A stretch of 64,000 nucleotides of DNA from Anaerococcus hydrogenalis DSM 7454 (GTDB lineage Bacteria > Bacillota > Clostridia > Tissierellales > Peptoniphilaceae), in the NCBI RefSeq assembly GCF_000173355.1, contig NZ_ABXA01000020.1, positions 1 through 64,000 of the forward strand, given 5' to 3'. Both the position numbers and the translations under genes were made by a program. The stretch's first letter is position 1. Every line of letters begins with the position of its first letter. Shown here in pieces: positions 18,154-27,096 of the stretch. A model generated the notes under the pieces. It was not told the origin of the DNA, made no database searches, and worked only from the letters and a program-made list of their open reading frames with translations.

Positions 18154-19974
18154 TTATTCTAATGCTTTTTTAATTTTATCTTTATCAGCGAGTTCTACAA
18201 TTTCTTTTACTTTTTCTTCTGTATCAAATTCTGTAGCAATTTTTGATAAGATTTCTAAGTGTTCGTCACCCTTTCCTGCTATTCCTATAACAAGATATAC
18301 TTTTTCGTCATTCCAAGTAATTCCGTTTTTATTTACTATAACAACAAGTCCAGTATTTAAAATTTCTGACTTATAGTCATAAGCTCCGTGAGGAATAGCA
18401 AGTCCGTTGCCCATATTTGTATGGAATTCTGATTCTTTTTCCTTCATTCCATCTAAATATTTTTCTGTTGTATAGCCACCAGCTACAAATTTTTGGTTGA
18501 TTTTTATAAGGGCGTCTTCTTTTGTTGTAATTGAATCATCAATTATAATATTATCATTTGGTAAAACTTCCAAACTTGTTTTTAAATCTGATCTTTTTTC
18601 ATTTAATAATTTTACTACATCATCAAATTCTTTCGGATTTATATAGGATGATATTATAATTCTTGTCTTAGTTGGTGCTTTTTTCTTAGCAGCTTCTGCT
18701 AATTCTTTGTGGACAACTATAAGGTCAGCGTCATCAGGAATTGATTGGATTGATGTATGGATTACATCAAGGTCAAATCCTTCATTTTTTAATCTTTTCT
18801 TTAATGATGAAGCTGTCATTGCAGATGATCCCATCCCAGCATCACAAGCTACAACAATTTTTTCTATTTCTTTTGAAGAAATTTCATTTCCTACATTCTC
18901 ATTTAAGTTTTCACTTACTTCTTCTTCATCGCCAGTATAATTTCTGTAATATCTTTTTACAAAAATACTTGCAACTAAGAAGGTTACAACTGTAGCTGAT
19001 AATACTACAATTAACATTGATAAATATTTTCCCTTAGGTGTCATCGCTATTACTGAAAATATTGATGCAGGTGATGGGGTATAAACTGTTCCGTAATGAA
19101 GAAGTTGCATTACAATTATGTTTGTTGCTTGTCCTGCAATACATGCAATTAAGGTTAGTGGGTTTGATAAAACATATGGGAAATATATTTCATGAATTCC
19201 ACCCAAAAATTGAATAATCATAGCACCAGGTGCTGCTTCTTTCATGTTTCCTTTTCCAAATTTCCAATAAGCAAGTAAGATTCCAAGTCCGATTCCTGGG
19301 TTTCCTATTATCATAAATAATGGAGAATAACCTACTTTTGCAACTTGGGTTAGGCCAAGAGGTGCCATTATACCATGGTCGATTGCGTTATTTAAGAATA
19401 ATACCCTACCAGGTTCTATTAATAATGAAACAAGTGGTAAGAATCCTTTGTTCATTAAAAATTCAATTCCACCAGCCATTGCATTTGTAACTGATACTAC
19501 AACAGGTTCTATAAACAAGAAAGATAGAACACAAATAATTCCACCAAGAATTCCTAGTGAGAAATTATCAACTATCATTTCAAATCCGTTTGGAACCTTA
19601 TCTTTAACTAAATCATCAAATTTTTTAATTATTAAACCTGAAAATGGACCAATAATCATTGCTCCCAAAAACATCGGTATATCTGCACCAACAACTATAC
19701 CAAAGGTTCCTATAGCTCCTGCTACTGCTCCTCTTTTTCCATGTACAAGTCCACCACCACTATAACCAATTAAGATTGGTAGAAGGTAGTTTAAAAGTGG
19801 TGAAATAAGTTCTGCTATTTTTTTGTTAGGAGCCCATCCTGAATCGATAAAGATTGCAGTAATAAGACCAAAAGCAATAAAAGCTCCTATATTTGGAATT
19901 ACCATTCCACTTAGAAACGATCCAAATTTCTGAAATTTATCACGAGTATTATTAATATTATTTTCCCTAGCCAT
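18154..19974 (-). CDS. mtlA: Mannitol-type PTS permease, fused EIIC-EIIB-EIIA
   Basis: 606 residues from the ATG at 19974. An N-terminal EIIC membrane domain of about 340 residues has GGIHEIYFPYVL and VHGKRGAVAGA. Then come an EIIB domain with the phosphocysteine motif VACDAGMGSSAM and a C-terminal EIIA domain with the phosphohistidine motif GNGLAIPHGAYD. It takes up and phosphorylates a hexitol, probably mannitol, at the membrane. It is cotranscribed with a DeoR regulator and a GpsA-like dehydrogenase upstream. No mtlD-type dehydrogenase is present, so the actual sugar alcohol is open. Confidence 0.9.
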   Translation of the reverse strand: MARENNINNTRDKFQKFGSFLSGMVIPNIGAFIAFGLITAIFIDSGWAPNKKIAELISPLLNYLLPILIGYSGGGLVHGKRGAVAGAIGTFGIVVGADIPMFLGAMIIGPFSGLIIKKFDDLVKDKVPNGFEMIVDNFSLGILGGIICVLSFLFIEPVVVSVTNAMAGGIEFLMNKGFLPLVSLLIEPGRVLFLNNAIDHGIMAPLGLTQVAKVGYSPLFMIIGNPGIGLGILLAYWKFGKGNMKEAAPGAMIIQFLGGIHEIYFPYVLSNPLTLIACIAGQATNIIVMQLLHYGTVYTPSPASIFSVIAMTPKGKYLSMLIVVLSATVVTFLVASIFVKRYYRNYTGDEEEVSENLNENVGNEISSKEIEKIVVACDAGMGSSAMTASSLKKRLKNEGFDLDVIHTSIQSIPDDADLIVVHKELAEAAKKKAPTKTRIIISSYINPKEFDDVVKLLNEKRSDLKTSLEVLPNDNIIIDDSITTKEDALIKINQKFVAGGYTTEKYLDGMKEKESEFHTNMGNGLAIPHGAYDYKSEILNTGLVVIVNKNGITWNDEKVYLVIGIAGKGDEHLEILSKIATEFDTEEKVKEIVELADKDKIKKALE

Positions 19975-19992
19975 AATTTTACCTTTCAAATA

Positions 19993-20742
19993 CTAAATAA
20001 TTTTTGTCGTTTTTACAATTTTTTTCCTATAATTTTCACTTACCTTATCGCTTATTAAATAATCATAATCTTCAATCTTAGAAAATGTAAATGATGATAC
20101 CTTATCAAACTTGCTTGAATCCAAAAGCATAATTTTTGTTTTTGATGTTTCCATCAATCTTTTTTTAAAGGCCGCTTGGTTTTCGTCAAATGTTGAAAAC
20201 CCTTTCTTTAAATCGAAAGATTCACAAGATATAAAGGCCTTGTCACAATTTATATTATCCAAAAAGCTTAAAGCCTTGGGCCCATTTGTTGAATTAATAT
20301 CTCTTCCAATAAGTCCACCAACGAATATAAGCTTAAAGGTTGAATTTTCTGACAAAAAATTTGCTATTGCAAAATCATTAATAATCAAAGTTAGCTTATC
20401 AAAACTTGTTAGTTTTTTACAAAGTTCAAAACTTGTTGTTCCTGAATCCAAAGCTATGGTGTCATTTTCTTCAACAAGATCTATTGCTTTTTGGGCAATA
20501 ATTGTTTTTTTATCAGTATTGATTATCTTTTTTTCACTTATAGTTTGGTATTCACCAATCTTTTTATTTAAAATTGCCCCACCGTGGGTCCTAGTAAGTT
20601 TGTTGTTTTCTTCCAAAAAAGTCAAATCTGACCTGATTGTTGGCAAGGAAACATTAAATTTCCCTGCCAAATCAGCCACACTTACCTCATTTTTTTCCCT
20701 AAGATAAGTTAAAATTTCTATCCTTCTTTGCTCAGTAAACAT
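19993..20742 (-). CDS. DeoR-family transcriptional regulator
   Basis: 249 residues. The N-terminal helix-turn-helix reads RRIEILTYLREKNEVSVADL..FNVSLPTIRSDL. The C-terminal sugar-phosphate sensor domain has the DSGTTSFELCKKL motif and GPKALSFLDNINCDKAFIS. Such proteins repress sugar or polyol operons and release DNA when a phosphorylated sugar binds. The gene lies between the dehydrogenase and the PTS gene, with its start adjoining the dehydrogenase stop, so it most likely controls its own operon. Confidence 0.92.
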   Translation of the reverse strand: MFTEQRRIEILTYLREKNEVSVADLAGKFNVSLPTIRSDLTFLEENNKLTRTHGGAILNKKIGEYQTISEKKIINTDKKTIIAQKAIDLVEENDTIALDSGTTSFELCKKLTSFDKLTLIINDFAIANFLSENSTFKLIFVGGLIGRDINSTNGPKALSFLDNINCDKAFISCESFDLKKGFSTFDENQAAFKKRLMETSKTKIMLLDSSKFDKVSSFTFSKIEDYDYLISDKVSENYRKKIVKTTKII

Positions 20743-21785
20743 TATTTTATATCTTCTGTATTAAATTTTTTCCAAGGAATGTTTACTTCAGCACCATTTT
20801 CTATTATGTCGTATATGTGCATTAATAGTGGATATTCTTCCTTATCAATTTTTCCGTTTTTATCAAGAACTGTTATAGCTTGGCCCATTCTTTTTGAAAT
20901 TACAACAGATTCTAAGGTAACTCCCTTTAATTCTTCCATAGCCTCATCAAATGAAAGACCACGTCCTAAAAGAGTTCCTATCTTTCTTGTTCTTCCACCA
21001 AAAACTGTTACGTATAAGTCACCAACACCTAGCTCTATTTGGTTGTCATTTCCGTTTACAAATTCAAGAAGACCTGTCATTTCTTTTGTAGCTTGTGTGA
21101 ATAATGCTGCTTGAGAATTATAATGAACAGCTCCTATACCTTCTCTTTTTTCAGCAAGACCAACTGCCAAAGTTACTGCCAAGGCATAGGCATTTTTTAA
21201 AGCAACTGAAAGCTCAACTGCTCTTACATCTGTAGAAGTTGATATATGGTAATAATCTGTTTCAAAAATTTCCTTGAAGAAATTTACTGTATCAATATCT
21301 TCCCCACAATAGCAAACTAAGGAATCATCATGGTCTGCAAGTTCATAAGAAGTACAAGGACCACCAACAGCACAAATTTTTCTGTCAATTCCTTTTTCTT
21401 TTAATTTCATTTCCCAATATTCAGGATAAGTTAATAAGTTTCCTTCTTCATCATTAACCATTCCCTTTGTTACTGAAATAATTGGAAGTTTTTCATCAAT
21501 TTTTGGATAAATTTCATCCAACATCCAATCAACACCAAAGGATGATACACCACATATTACAGCATCAGCCCCTTCTAAAGCCTCATCTAATTCACTTAAA
21601 TAATAAAATTTAGTGTTTTTGTTTAACTGTCTTTTTAATGTGTTGTGATAAGCAGTTTCTTTTCCTTCTTTGATAATATCATCATCAAGTGGAGATCCTA
21701 CAAGTCTAATTTCATGACCATTTTCATTTGCAGGCATACTCATTGATGATGCCATCATACCAGCACCGATAAAAACTAATTTCAT
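20742..21785 (-). CDS. GpsA-like NAD(P)-dependent polyol-phosphate dehydrogenase
   Basis: 347 residues. The Rossmann motif MKLVFIGAGMMASSMSMPANENGH opens it, and the fold follows glycerol-3-phosphate dehydrogenase GpsA: ISVTKGM, AVGGPCTSYEL, ELSVALKNAYALAVTLAVGLAE with the catalytic Lys, and GVGDLYVTVFGGRTRKIGTLLGRG. Heading an operon with a mannitol-type PTS and a DeoR regulator, it probably oxidises the phosphorylated polyol that the PTS delivers rather than making glycerol phosphate for lipids. The substrate is inferred from context only. Confidence 0.78.
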   Translation of the reverse strand: MKLVFIGAGMMASSMSMPANENGHEIRLVGSPLDDDIIKEGKETAYHNTLKRQLNKNTKFYYLSELDEALEGADAVICGVSSFGVDWMLDEIYPKIDEKLPIISVTKGMVNDEEGNLLTYPEYWEMKLKEKGIDRKICAVGGPCTSYELADHDDSLVCYCGEDIDTVNFFKEIFETDYYHISTSTDVRAVELSVALKNAYALAVTLAVGLAEKREGIGAVHYNSQAALFTQATKEMTGLLEFVNGNDNQIELGVGDLYVTVFGGRTRKIGTLLGRGLSFDEAMEELKGVTLESVVISKRMGQAITVLDKNGKIDKEEYPLLMHIYDIIENGAEVNIPWKKFNTEDIK

Positions 21786-21794
21786 ATTTCCCTT

Positions 21795-21867
21795 CTTTCT
21801 TCGTTTGTTTTTATTTTTTCTTTTTCTTTCGTTAACTTAATTATAGCAGCTTTTATAGTCTTGTCAA
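21795..21867 (-). promoter_or_regulatory. Promoter and possible DeoR operator of the polyol operon
   Basis: Minus-strand -35 TTGACA (21862-21867) and -10 TATAAT (21840-21845) are 16 bp apart, near consensus. Between the promoter and the start codon the similar sequences CTTTCTTCGTTTG (21795-21807) and TTTCTTTCGTTA (21823-21834, plus-strand reading) occur as a direct repeat, the kind of site DeoR-family repressors of Gram-positives bind. The promoter is clear; the operator is inference. Confidence 0.6.
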
Positions 21868-21926
21868 ATGTTTTCATAATTTTTTAAAAAATTATTTTTC
21901 TTTTATTTACTTTTTAATAAAAAAAA

Positions 21927-21960
21927 TCTTTTAATCTTGAAATAAATCAAGATTAAAAGA
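21927..21960 (-). terminator. Terminator of the Wzz/EpsG gene group
   Basis: Fourteen-bp perfect stem TCTTTTAATCTTGA / TCAAGATTAAAAGA with a 6-base loop, followed on the minus strand by a T-rich run. It lies about 40 bp past the last gene of the group. Confidence 0.8.
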
Positions 21961-21995
21961 TCTTTTCTATTACTTTATTAATTTTTAGTTAAAAT

Positions 21996-22370
21996 CTAGC
22001 TATCTATATCCAAGTCTTCTTTTTTCATAAAGGCTTGGTTGCCAAAATAATCTACTTTTACAAAGTTTTCGTTCTCAATAGATAAAATTTTTACGCTAGA
22101 TTTCTTTTTTATCTTATCCCACTTTTTTAAGGGATTTATCTTTTCGTACATAAAACAATCTCTTTTTACCAAATAGTATCCGTCAATTTGAAATTCTTTT
22201 TTATGATTTTTTTCATGAGCTTGAGTGCTTTCTTCTATTTCTAAAGGATAGTGGTGATTCGATTTTTCTTTACATGATGAAAATAAAAATAAAATCACTA
22301 GGCTTAGGCATATTTTCTTAAATATTGTAAACCACCCCCACAATTGGGCATGATAATTTTTTGTACTCAT
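21996..22370 (-). CDS. Small lipoprotein at the end of the polysaccharide gene group
   Basis: Up to 124 residues. Hydrophobic ICLSLVILFLFSSC gives a lipobox with Cys, so the mature part is a surface lipoprotein of roughly 90 residues. The tail (IDGYYLVKRDCFMYEKINPLKKWDKIKKKSSVKILSIENE-type pattern) looks like a small SH3-like domain. The frame overlaps the end of the preceding gene by about 50 bases, and the true start is unclear: no ATG lies directly before the signal segment. Function unknown. Confidence 0.55.
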   Translation of the reverse strand: MSTKNYHAQLWGWFTIFKKICLSLVILFLFSSCKEKSNHHYPLEIEESTQAHEKNHKKEFQIDGYYLVKRDCFMYEKINPLKKWDKIKKKSSVKILSIENENFVKVDYFGNQAFMKKEDLDIDS

Positions 22371-22818
22371 CTAGGCTATTTTCAAATTTCTCTTTTTTAC
22401 TTTTATTTTCTTTTACAAAGGCAATTTTCCCATCTTCAAATTTTGTCATCATGAATGAAAGATATTCATAATTTTCTTCATTTATCAAAATTAAATCATA
22501 GGAATTTTTTATATTTTCCATCATTTCTTTAAAGTCTAAGGAATTTATAATTTTTGCCATATCATCTTCAATGCTTATATTTAAAATTGACAAGTCACCA
22601 TCTCTAACTATTATTTTTTCAATATTTTTATCAAACTTATAATTATCTAGGTCTGTAAAGTCTAGGTATAGGGTATTTTTTATCCTTGCACAAGATCTTG
22701 CAATTTCTAATCCTTGATTTTCTTTCTTTGTTTCCAAATTTATTAAGCCAAAAGTTTTTTCTTTTTTATCAGAAATTTTTACTGCAATTTTTTCATAAAC
22801 TAATTTATTATTTTTCAT
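22318..22818 (-). CDS. Degenerate BY-kinase/CpsD-like protein lacking the Walker A motif
   Basis: 166 residues from the ATG at 22818, which has an AGGAG site. Position after a Wzz gene and the layout of strands (LYLDFTDLDNYKF where BY-kinases have LLIDAD, NSYDLILINEENYEYL where they have YDYIIIDTPP, GKIAFVKENK, PIVGVVYNI at the end) suggest a CpsD/Wze relative. The P-loop GxxxGKS is absent and there is no C-terminal tyrosine cluster, so it should not bind ATP or phosphorylate. It could be a structural partner of the Wzz protein. Homology is inferred from pattern and context. Confidence 0.5.
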   Translation of the reverse strand: MKNNKLVYEKIAVKISDKKEKTFGLINLETKKENQGLEIARSCARIKNTLYLDFTDLDNYKFDKNIEKIIVRDGDLSILNISIEDDMAKIINSLDFKEMMENIKNSYDLILINEENYEYLSFMMTKFEDGKIAFVKENKSKKEKFENSLDEYKKLSCPIVGVVYNI

Positions 22819-23458
22819 CAATAACTCCTAAAAGATCAACTTCAACCTCATCAAAATAATGGTAAGACCTAATTTTTCCAGCAAGAAATTCCTTAGTTAC
22901 TATAAACAAGAGGGATAGAATTAAGGCCATTAGTCCTAAAAATATTCCTATCAAGATAGGTTTTTTACTAGATGCATCTTTGACACTTACATTTTGTAAA
23001 ACTTCAATATTATCCTTTCCCAAATATTTTTTAATATCTTTTCTAAATTCTTTAATTATTAAATTTAAGGCAAGAGCTGTTTGTTTTTCTCCCTTACCCT
23101 TGTATTCAAAAGTAATAATTCCAGCAGATGCATTAATTTCTGTTTCTAAATTATTTTTTAATTTTTCAGATTTTTTTTCATCATTCATTTTTTTAGCAAC
23201 ATTTAAGTAAAGATCTTCTGAATTTAAAACTTCTCCATAAATATTTGCTAATTTTTCATTTAACATTAGGCTATTATAGGTCAAATCTTCTCCCCTATTT
23301 TCTGCTATCAAAATAGCAGCCTTAGCCTCATAAGTATCTTTTGTTTTAGAACTTGTGTAAAAATAACCAATTAGAAAAAATATAAGAGCTGAAATAAATA
23401 CATATTTTATATTATCCTTTATGATTTTTCCTATTTCTGACGATTTAATTTTTTCCAT
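22808..23458 (-). CDS. Wzz/CpsC-type polysaccharide co-polymerase
   Basis: 216 residues with a membrane segment near each end (about 19-36 and 168-190) and a helical extracellular middle (YEAKAAILIAENRGEDLTYNSLMLNEKLANIYGEVL), the PCP/Wzz layout that sets chain length or couples to a BY-kinase. A TAGGAGG site precedes the ATG. It overlaps the degenerate BY-kinase-like gene by a few bases and follows the EpsG-like gene. Confidence 0.8.
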   Translation of the reverse strand: MEKIKSSEIGKIIKDNIKYVFISALIFFLIGYFYTSSKTKDTYEAKAAILIAENRGEDLTYNSLMLNEKLANIYGEVLNSEDLYLNVAKKMNDEKKSEKLKNNLETEINASAGIITFEYKGKGEKQTALALNLIIKEFRKDIKKYLGKDNIEVLQNVSVKDASSKKPILIGIFLGLMALILSLLFIVTKEFLAGKIRSYHYFDEVEVDLLGVIDEK

Positions 23459-23467
23459 TTTTTCCTC

Positions 23468-24586
23468 CTAATTTTTTAGTGATAATATAGCTTGTTCATT
23501 TGTAAAGAAAAATCCATAAGCTGGCGCCTTTACCATCAAAAATATGGCATAGGGCACTATATAGACAAAAATGGACAAGTAAACTAAAAAGTGAACATAC
23601 TCATCTTCTTTTCTAAGTTTTTTTAATAATATTGGTAGATAAAGCATTTGAAATATTCCAAAAAAGTTTGAAAATCTAAAGGCTATGGCTGTTGATGACC
23701 TAAATACCAACAAAACTATAGCACAAAACCAAATTGCTTTTATGCTTGTATCTTCAATGGACATTTTTTTAATTTCTTTTTTATTAAAATATATTAAGCT
23801 AGTTAAAAATAAAAACAAGGCGTATAAAATTCTAGGGTCAATAAAGCTCATTTCCTTGGCAAAGGTCCCTTGAAAAGTGTAATTTGTTATCTTTAAACTC
23901 ATAGTACCCATTCCAATAGCTGATAAAATTTGTCCAACAAGCATCAAAACTTGCTTGGAAAAAACTGAAACTAAAAAACTAAGTCCCATAGCTATGATTT
24001 GAAAAGTTTTGGATAGGTCAATTTTCATCAAAACAAAAAATGGCAACAAGATAACCGCCGATTTGTGAAAAGAAAGGGCAAGCAAAAGAGCTAATAGAGA
24101 TTTTATTTTTTTGTTTTTGCTAAATAAGTAAATGCTCAAAAAACCTATTCCAATAGCCGATGCCGTCCTTGAAGTTTGCATATCAAATTGAATAAAAATC
24201 GGCAAAAAAATTATGGCCGACAAGAAAGGATTTTCACTTTCCTTTAAGCAAACATAGGCTGTAGGGGCTATAGATAAAAAATTCATCAAAATAATTATAG
24301 CCTGTCTAGAAATTCCCAAAACATTTATAAGATATGAAGAAATTCTAAAGCCAATTTCAACAGGGTAGGCAGAAAAAACCTTGGATAAGTCAGTTCCTAT
24401 GTCTTTAGCAAAGTAAAGATAATTATAATAATCAGCATCTCCACTTCCCCTAAGTCCTGCAAATATAAAAAAGACCAAAAACATCAGGCCTGCTGCATAT
24501 TTTATTTGTTTTTTCTTATCAAAATCAATCATAGAATTAATGGCATATAAGGATAATTCTATACTTGTAAACATCAAAAAACCCAT
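23468..24586 (-). CDS. EpsG-family polysaccharide polymerase-like membrane protein
   Basis: 372 residues with ten or more hydrophobic segments. The motif FAGLRGSGDADYYNYL after the second segment and ISRQAIIILMNF plus LSFHKSAVILLPFFVL are typical of EpsG/Wzy-like proteins that join repeat units of an exopolysaccharide. An AAAGGAG site precedes the ATG. It heads a small group with Wzz- and CpsD-like genes but no glycosyltransferase follows, so the biosynthetic genes must be elsewhere or lost. Confidence 0.75.
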   Translation of the reverse strand: MGFLMFTSIELSLYAINSMIDFDKKKQIKYAAGLMFLVFFIFAGLRGSGDADYYNYLYFAKDIGTDLSKVFSAYPVEIGFRISSYLINVLGISRQAIIILMNFLSIAPTAYVCLKESENPFLSAIIFLPIFIQFDMQTSRTASAIGIGFLSIYLFSKNKKIKSLLALLLALSFHKSAVILLPFFVLMKIDLSKTFQIIAMGLSFLVSVFSKQVLMLVGQILSAIGMGTMSLKITNYTFQGTFAKEMSFIDPRILYALFLFLTSLIYFNKKEIKKMSIEDTSIKAIWFCAIVLLVFRSSTAIAFRFSNFFGIFQMLYLPILLKKLRKEDEYVHFLVYLSIFVYIVPYAIFLMVKAPAYGFFFTNEQAILSLKN

Positions 24587-24686
24587 CTTTACTCCTTTTA
24601 AAATATTATATCATAGAAAAAAGAAATTTTACTTAAAAAATCAATATAATATTTAAAAGAAGTAGATGGGAAAATTCTTAAAAATT

Positions 24687-25207
24687 TTATTTTTCCAAAT
24701 ATTTACTTACTATTACCTGGCAATTTCTCATTGCATCTAAGGCTATTTGGTGGTTTTTTTCACTTGTAGCCTTGCACAAATTTTCATATACAGTTACTTC
24801 TGTATCCAAAAGGGCATTTTTTATTAAAATTGCATTTGATAAAACACATATGTCTGTACAAATTCCTGTCATATAAATATTTTTTATTTTTCTTTTTCAT
24901 TTAATTTTTTCAAATAATCAACAAGGTCATAGGATCCAAAAGATGGCTTATCAATTACCTTGTTATTTTTTGTATCAATTCTTATCTGCCAACCGTGAGA
25001 GCCTTTAATACAATGAGCAACTGGAAGGTGAGATCCTTCAAGACTTTGTAAATAATCTTTATCATGGCTATCTCTTGTAAAAATAACCTCTCCATCAAAA
25101 TTTTCTACTAATTTTTCAATTGGTTTAACAATTTTTTCATTACCATCATTTCCCAAGGCTCCGTCTATAAAATCATTTTGTAAATCAATAACTAATAATA
25201 CGTCCAT
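24687..25207 (-). CDS. pncA: Nicotinamidase / isochorismatase-family hydrolase (frame interrupted)
   Basis: About 173 residues after correcting one base in the A/T run near 24880-24895. Catalytic and metal positions of nicotinamidases are in place: LVIDLQNDF (Asp), TRDSHDKDY and LPVAHCIKGSHGW (metal ligands), DKPSFGSYDL (Lys) and GICTDICVLSNA (nucleophilic Cys). It converts nicotinamide to nicotinate in NAD salvage. The family call is firm; nicotinamide as the substrate is likely but not proven. Confidence 0.82.
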
Positions 25208-25267
25208 GTTTTCTCCTTTTTATTTAGTATATAATTTAAAATTTTTTAATCAAATTGATTTTTAATA

Positions 25268-25297
25268 AAAAAATAAACCTAGCTTTCGCTAAGTTTA
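25268..25297 (-). terminator. Terminator of the enoyl-CoA-hydratase-family gene
   Basis: Short hairpin AAACcTAGC-TTTC-GCTAaGTTT with one mismatch, overlapping the stop region. A T run follows on the minus strand. Confidence 0.55.
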
Positions 25298-26350
25298 CCT
25301 CTCACTATAAAATTTTTCAATTCCTAATAAATCTTTTACCTTTTTATTTGAAACTTGGTCTAGGGATTTTTCCTTCCAATTGGCACTTTCCTTATCAATT
25401 ATCAAAGACCTTATCCCCTCTTTCATAGCTCCTATTTTTCTTGAATATTTTAATATTTTTAAATCGAGGTCAAAAACCTCATCTTGACTTAAATCTTTGC
25501 ATAGGAAATATTTTTCAAATTGAACTTGGACCATGAAAATATACTTTTCTCTTAAATTTCCTAAAGTTTTTTGAGCAAAGTCATCATCTTTGTTTTCTTC
25601 TAAGCTTTGAAGAATCACATCAAGGCTTGAAAATGAAAAATATTTTTCAATTTTTTCCATATTTTTATCAAGACTAGAACTTATTTTTTCAGCCTTAAAT
25701 TCTTCAGTTTGTCTTTTTAATTCTTCTATTAAATTTTTACCTTGGTAATTTTTTGTAAGCTCTATTAAAATATCCAAGACTTTCTCATAATTTTTAGAAT
25801 TAATATAAAGATCTGCCAAATTATACCTTATTAAATCTGAACTTTCTAAACTTTCCCCACAAAGACCAAGATATTGGCCGACAGCTTGGGGAAGTTTTGA
25901 AAGGTGTTTACAAACACCAACATCCGGTACAAAACCAAGTCTAGTTTCTGGCATTGCCCAATTTACACTTTCATCACAAATAATAAAATCAGAATTGATA
26001 GTAAGGCCAATTCCTCCTCCCATCACTATTCCAAAATAATGGCTAATAAGAGGTTTTTTGTAATTTTTAACATACTTATCAAGGATAAACTCTTCTTGGT
26101 AAAATTCATCCTTATTTTCACACTCATCATTTAAAAGATAGTCATTATAAATAGACTTTAAATCTCCACCAGCACAAAATCCTTTTGGACAAAGTGAATC
26201 AAATAAAACAGCCCTAATTTGATCATCATCTTCCCATTTTTTTAAAATTTTTTCTATACTTTCTATCATTTCTAAATTCAAGGCATTTAAAACTTTGGGC
26301 CTATCCAAATAAATAATGCCAAGATTTTCTATAATTTTTTCTTTAATCAT
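25295..26350 (-). CDS. 3-hydroxyisobutyryl-CoA hydrolase-like protein (enoyl-CoA hydratase/isomerase family)
   Basis: About 351 residues from the ATG at 26350, placed 5 bases after an AGGTGAT site. Crotonase-fold motifs: LDRPKVLNALNLEMI, KGFCAGGDLKSIY (oxyanion hole), HYFGIVMGGGIGLTINSDF, and MPETRLGFVPDVG with the catalytic Glu/Asp region. The long C-terminal part with LGFVPDVGVCKHLS matches the HIBCH branch, which hydrolyses 3-hydroxyacyl-CoA thioesters, rather than plain enoyl-CoA hydratase. No valine-degradation genes are adjacent, so the physiological substrate is unknown. Confidence 0.8.
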   Translation of the reverse strand: MIKEKIIENLGIIYLDRPKVLNALNLEMIESIEKILKKWEDDDQIRAVLFDSLCPKGFCAGGDLKSIYNDYLLNDECENKDEFYQEEFILDKYVKNYKKPLISHYFGIVMGGGIGLTINSDFIICDESVNWAMPETRLGFVPDVGVCKHLSKLPQAVGQYLGLCGESLESSDLIRYNLADLYINSKNYEKVLDILIELTKNYQGKNLIEELKRQTEEFKAEKISSSLDKNMEKIEKYFSFSSLDVILQSLEENKDDDFAQKTLGNLREKYIFMVQVQFEKYFLCKDLSQDEVFDLDLKILKYSRKIGAMKEGIRSLIIDKESANWKEKSLDQVSNKKVKDLLGIEKFYSER

Positions 26351-26408
26351 TTTTATCACCTATATTTAAGATATTTGAAAAACAAAAATTGTCAAGATTT
26401 TTTACATG

Positions 26409-26432
26409 AAAAAAGACCCAAAAATGGGTCTT
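26409..26432 (-). terminator. Terminator of the secreted-protein pair
   Basis: Stem AAGACCC / GGGTCTT with a 6-base loop and an A run that becomes a T run on the minus strand. Confidence 0.75.
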
Positions 26433-26436
26433 AGTC

Positions 26437-27087
26437 TTATCTTAGAGCTTGTCTAAAGTTAGATTTTTTAGCATATTCTTCTGATTTAAACCAAATTATA
26501 TTTTCATCACTGATTTTATCAAAGTCTCTTTTGTCTGGTGTATGATATATAAATTCATGTTTTTTCTTATTGTAAGAATTCATATTTCCCTTTATTTTTG
26601 GCCAACCTTCTGGGCAAACAGGTCCCAAACAATAAGTTCCTTTTTCAAGGTTCATATATTGCTCATTTTTAAGCTTGTAACCTTGACTTAGATTATCTAG
26701 ATTAGATGAATCTTCAGTGCTTGTTTGATCTTCAATATCAGAAATATCATTGCTATTTGAATTTTCTACTAAATCACTTGGATCTTCTGTCTTTTCTTCA
26801 CTTTCTTTTAAAGCCCTAAGCTTTTCTAAAATTTCATCAGCCTCTTTTATCAAACTTTGGCTCTCATCTAGAACTTTTTGATCTTCTGGACTGATTTTTC
26901 TTGCAAGTCTTATCAAAGCTTGGTTATATGCTTTAATATTTTTATTTTTTGAATTTTCTACCTTTTCAATTGTTTCAATCACATCTTTTTCATAAACTGA
27001 ATTATCTTGGTCTGCTTTTACATAAAATGGAGTAAAAAATCCTATAATTAAGGCAAGCAATCCAGCCTTTAAAAATTTATTTTTCAT
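26437..27087 (-). CDS. Secreted protein with a C-terminal sunset-like domain
   Basis: 216 residues: signal peptide (AGLLALIIGFFTPFYVKA), a helical region (about 30-100), an acidic Ser/Asp/Thr linker, then CLGPVCPEGWPKIKGNMNS and HEFIYHTPDKRDFDKI...WFKSEEYAKKSNFRQA. The last part matches the small IKGN..IYH.PG..Y..WF..EEEA...G(F/Y)R pattern found at the ends of secreted nucleases and envelope proteins (sunset domain). It follows the anchored protein gene after 10 bp and is probably cotranscribed with it. Function unknown. Confidence 0.65.
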   Translation of the reverse strand: MKNKFLKAGLLALIIGFFTPFYVKADQDNSVYEKDVIETIEKVENSKNKNIKAYNQALIRLARKISPEDQKVLDESQSLIKEADEILEKLRALKESEEKTEDPSDLVENSNSNDISDIEDQTSTEDSSNLDNLSQGYKLKNEQYMNLEKGTYCLGPVCPEGWPKIKGNMNSYNKKKHEFIYHTPDKRDFDKISDENIIWFKSEEYAKKSNFRQALR

Positions 27088-27096
27088 TTTATTCTC

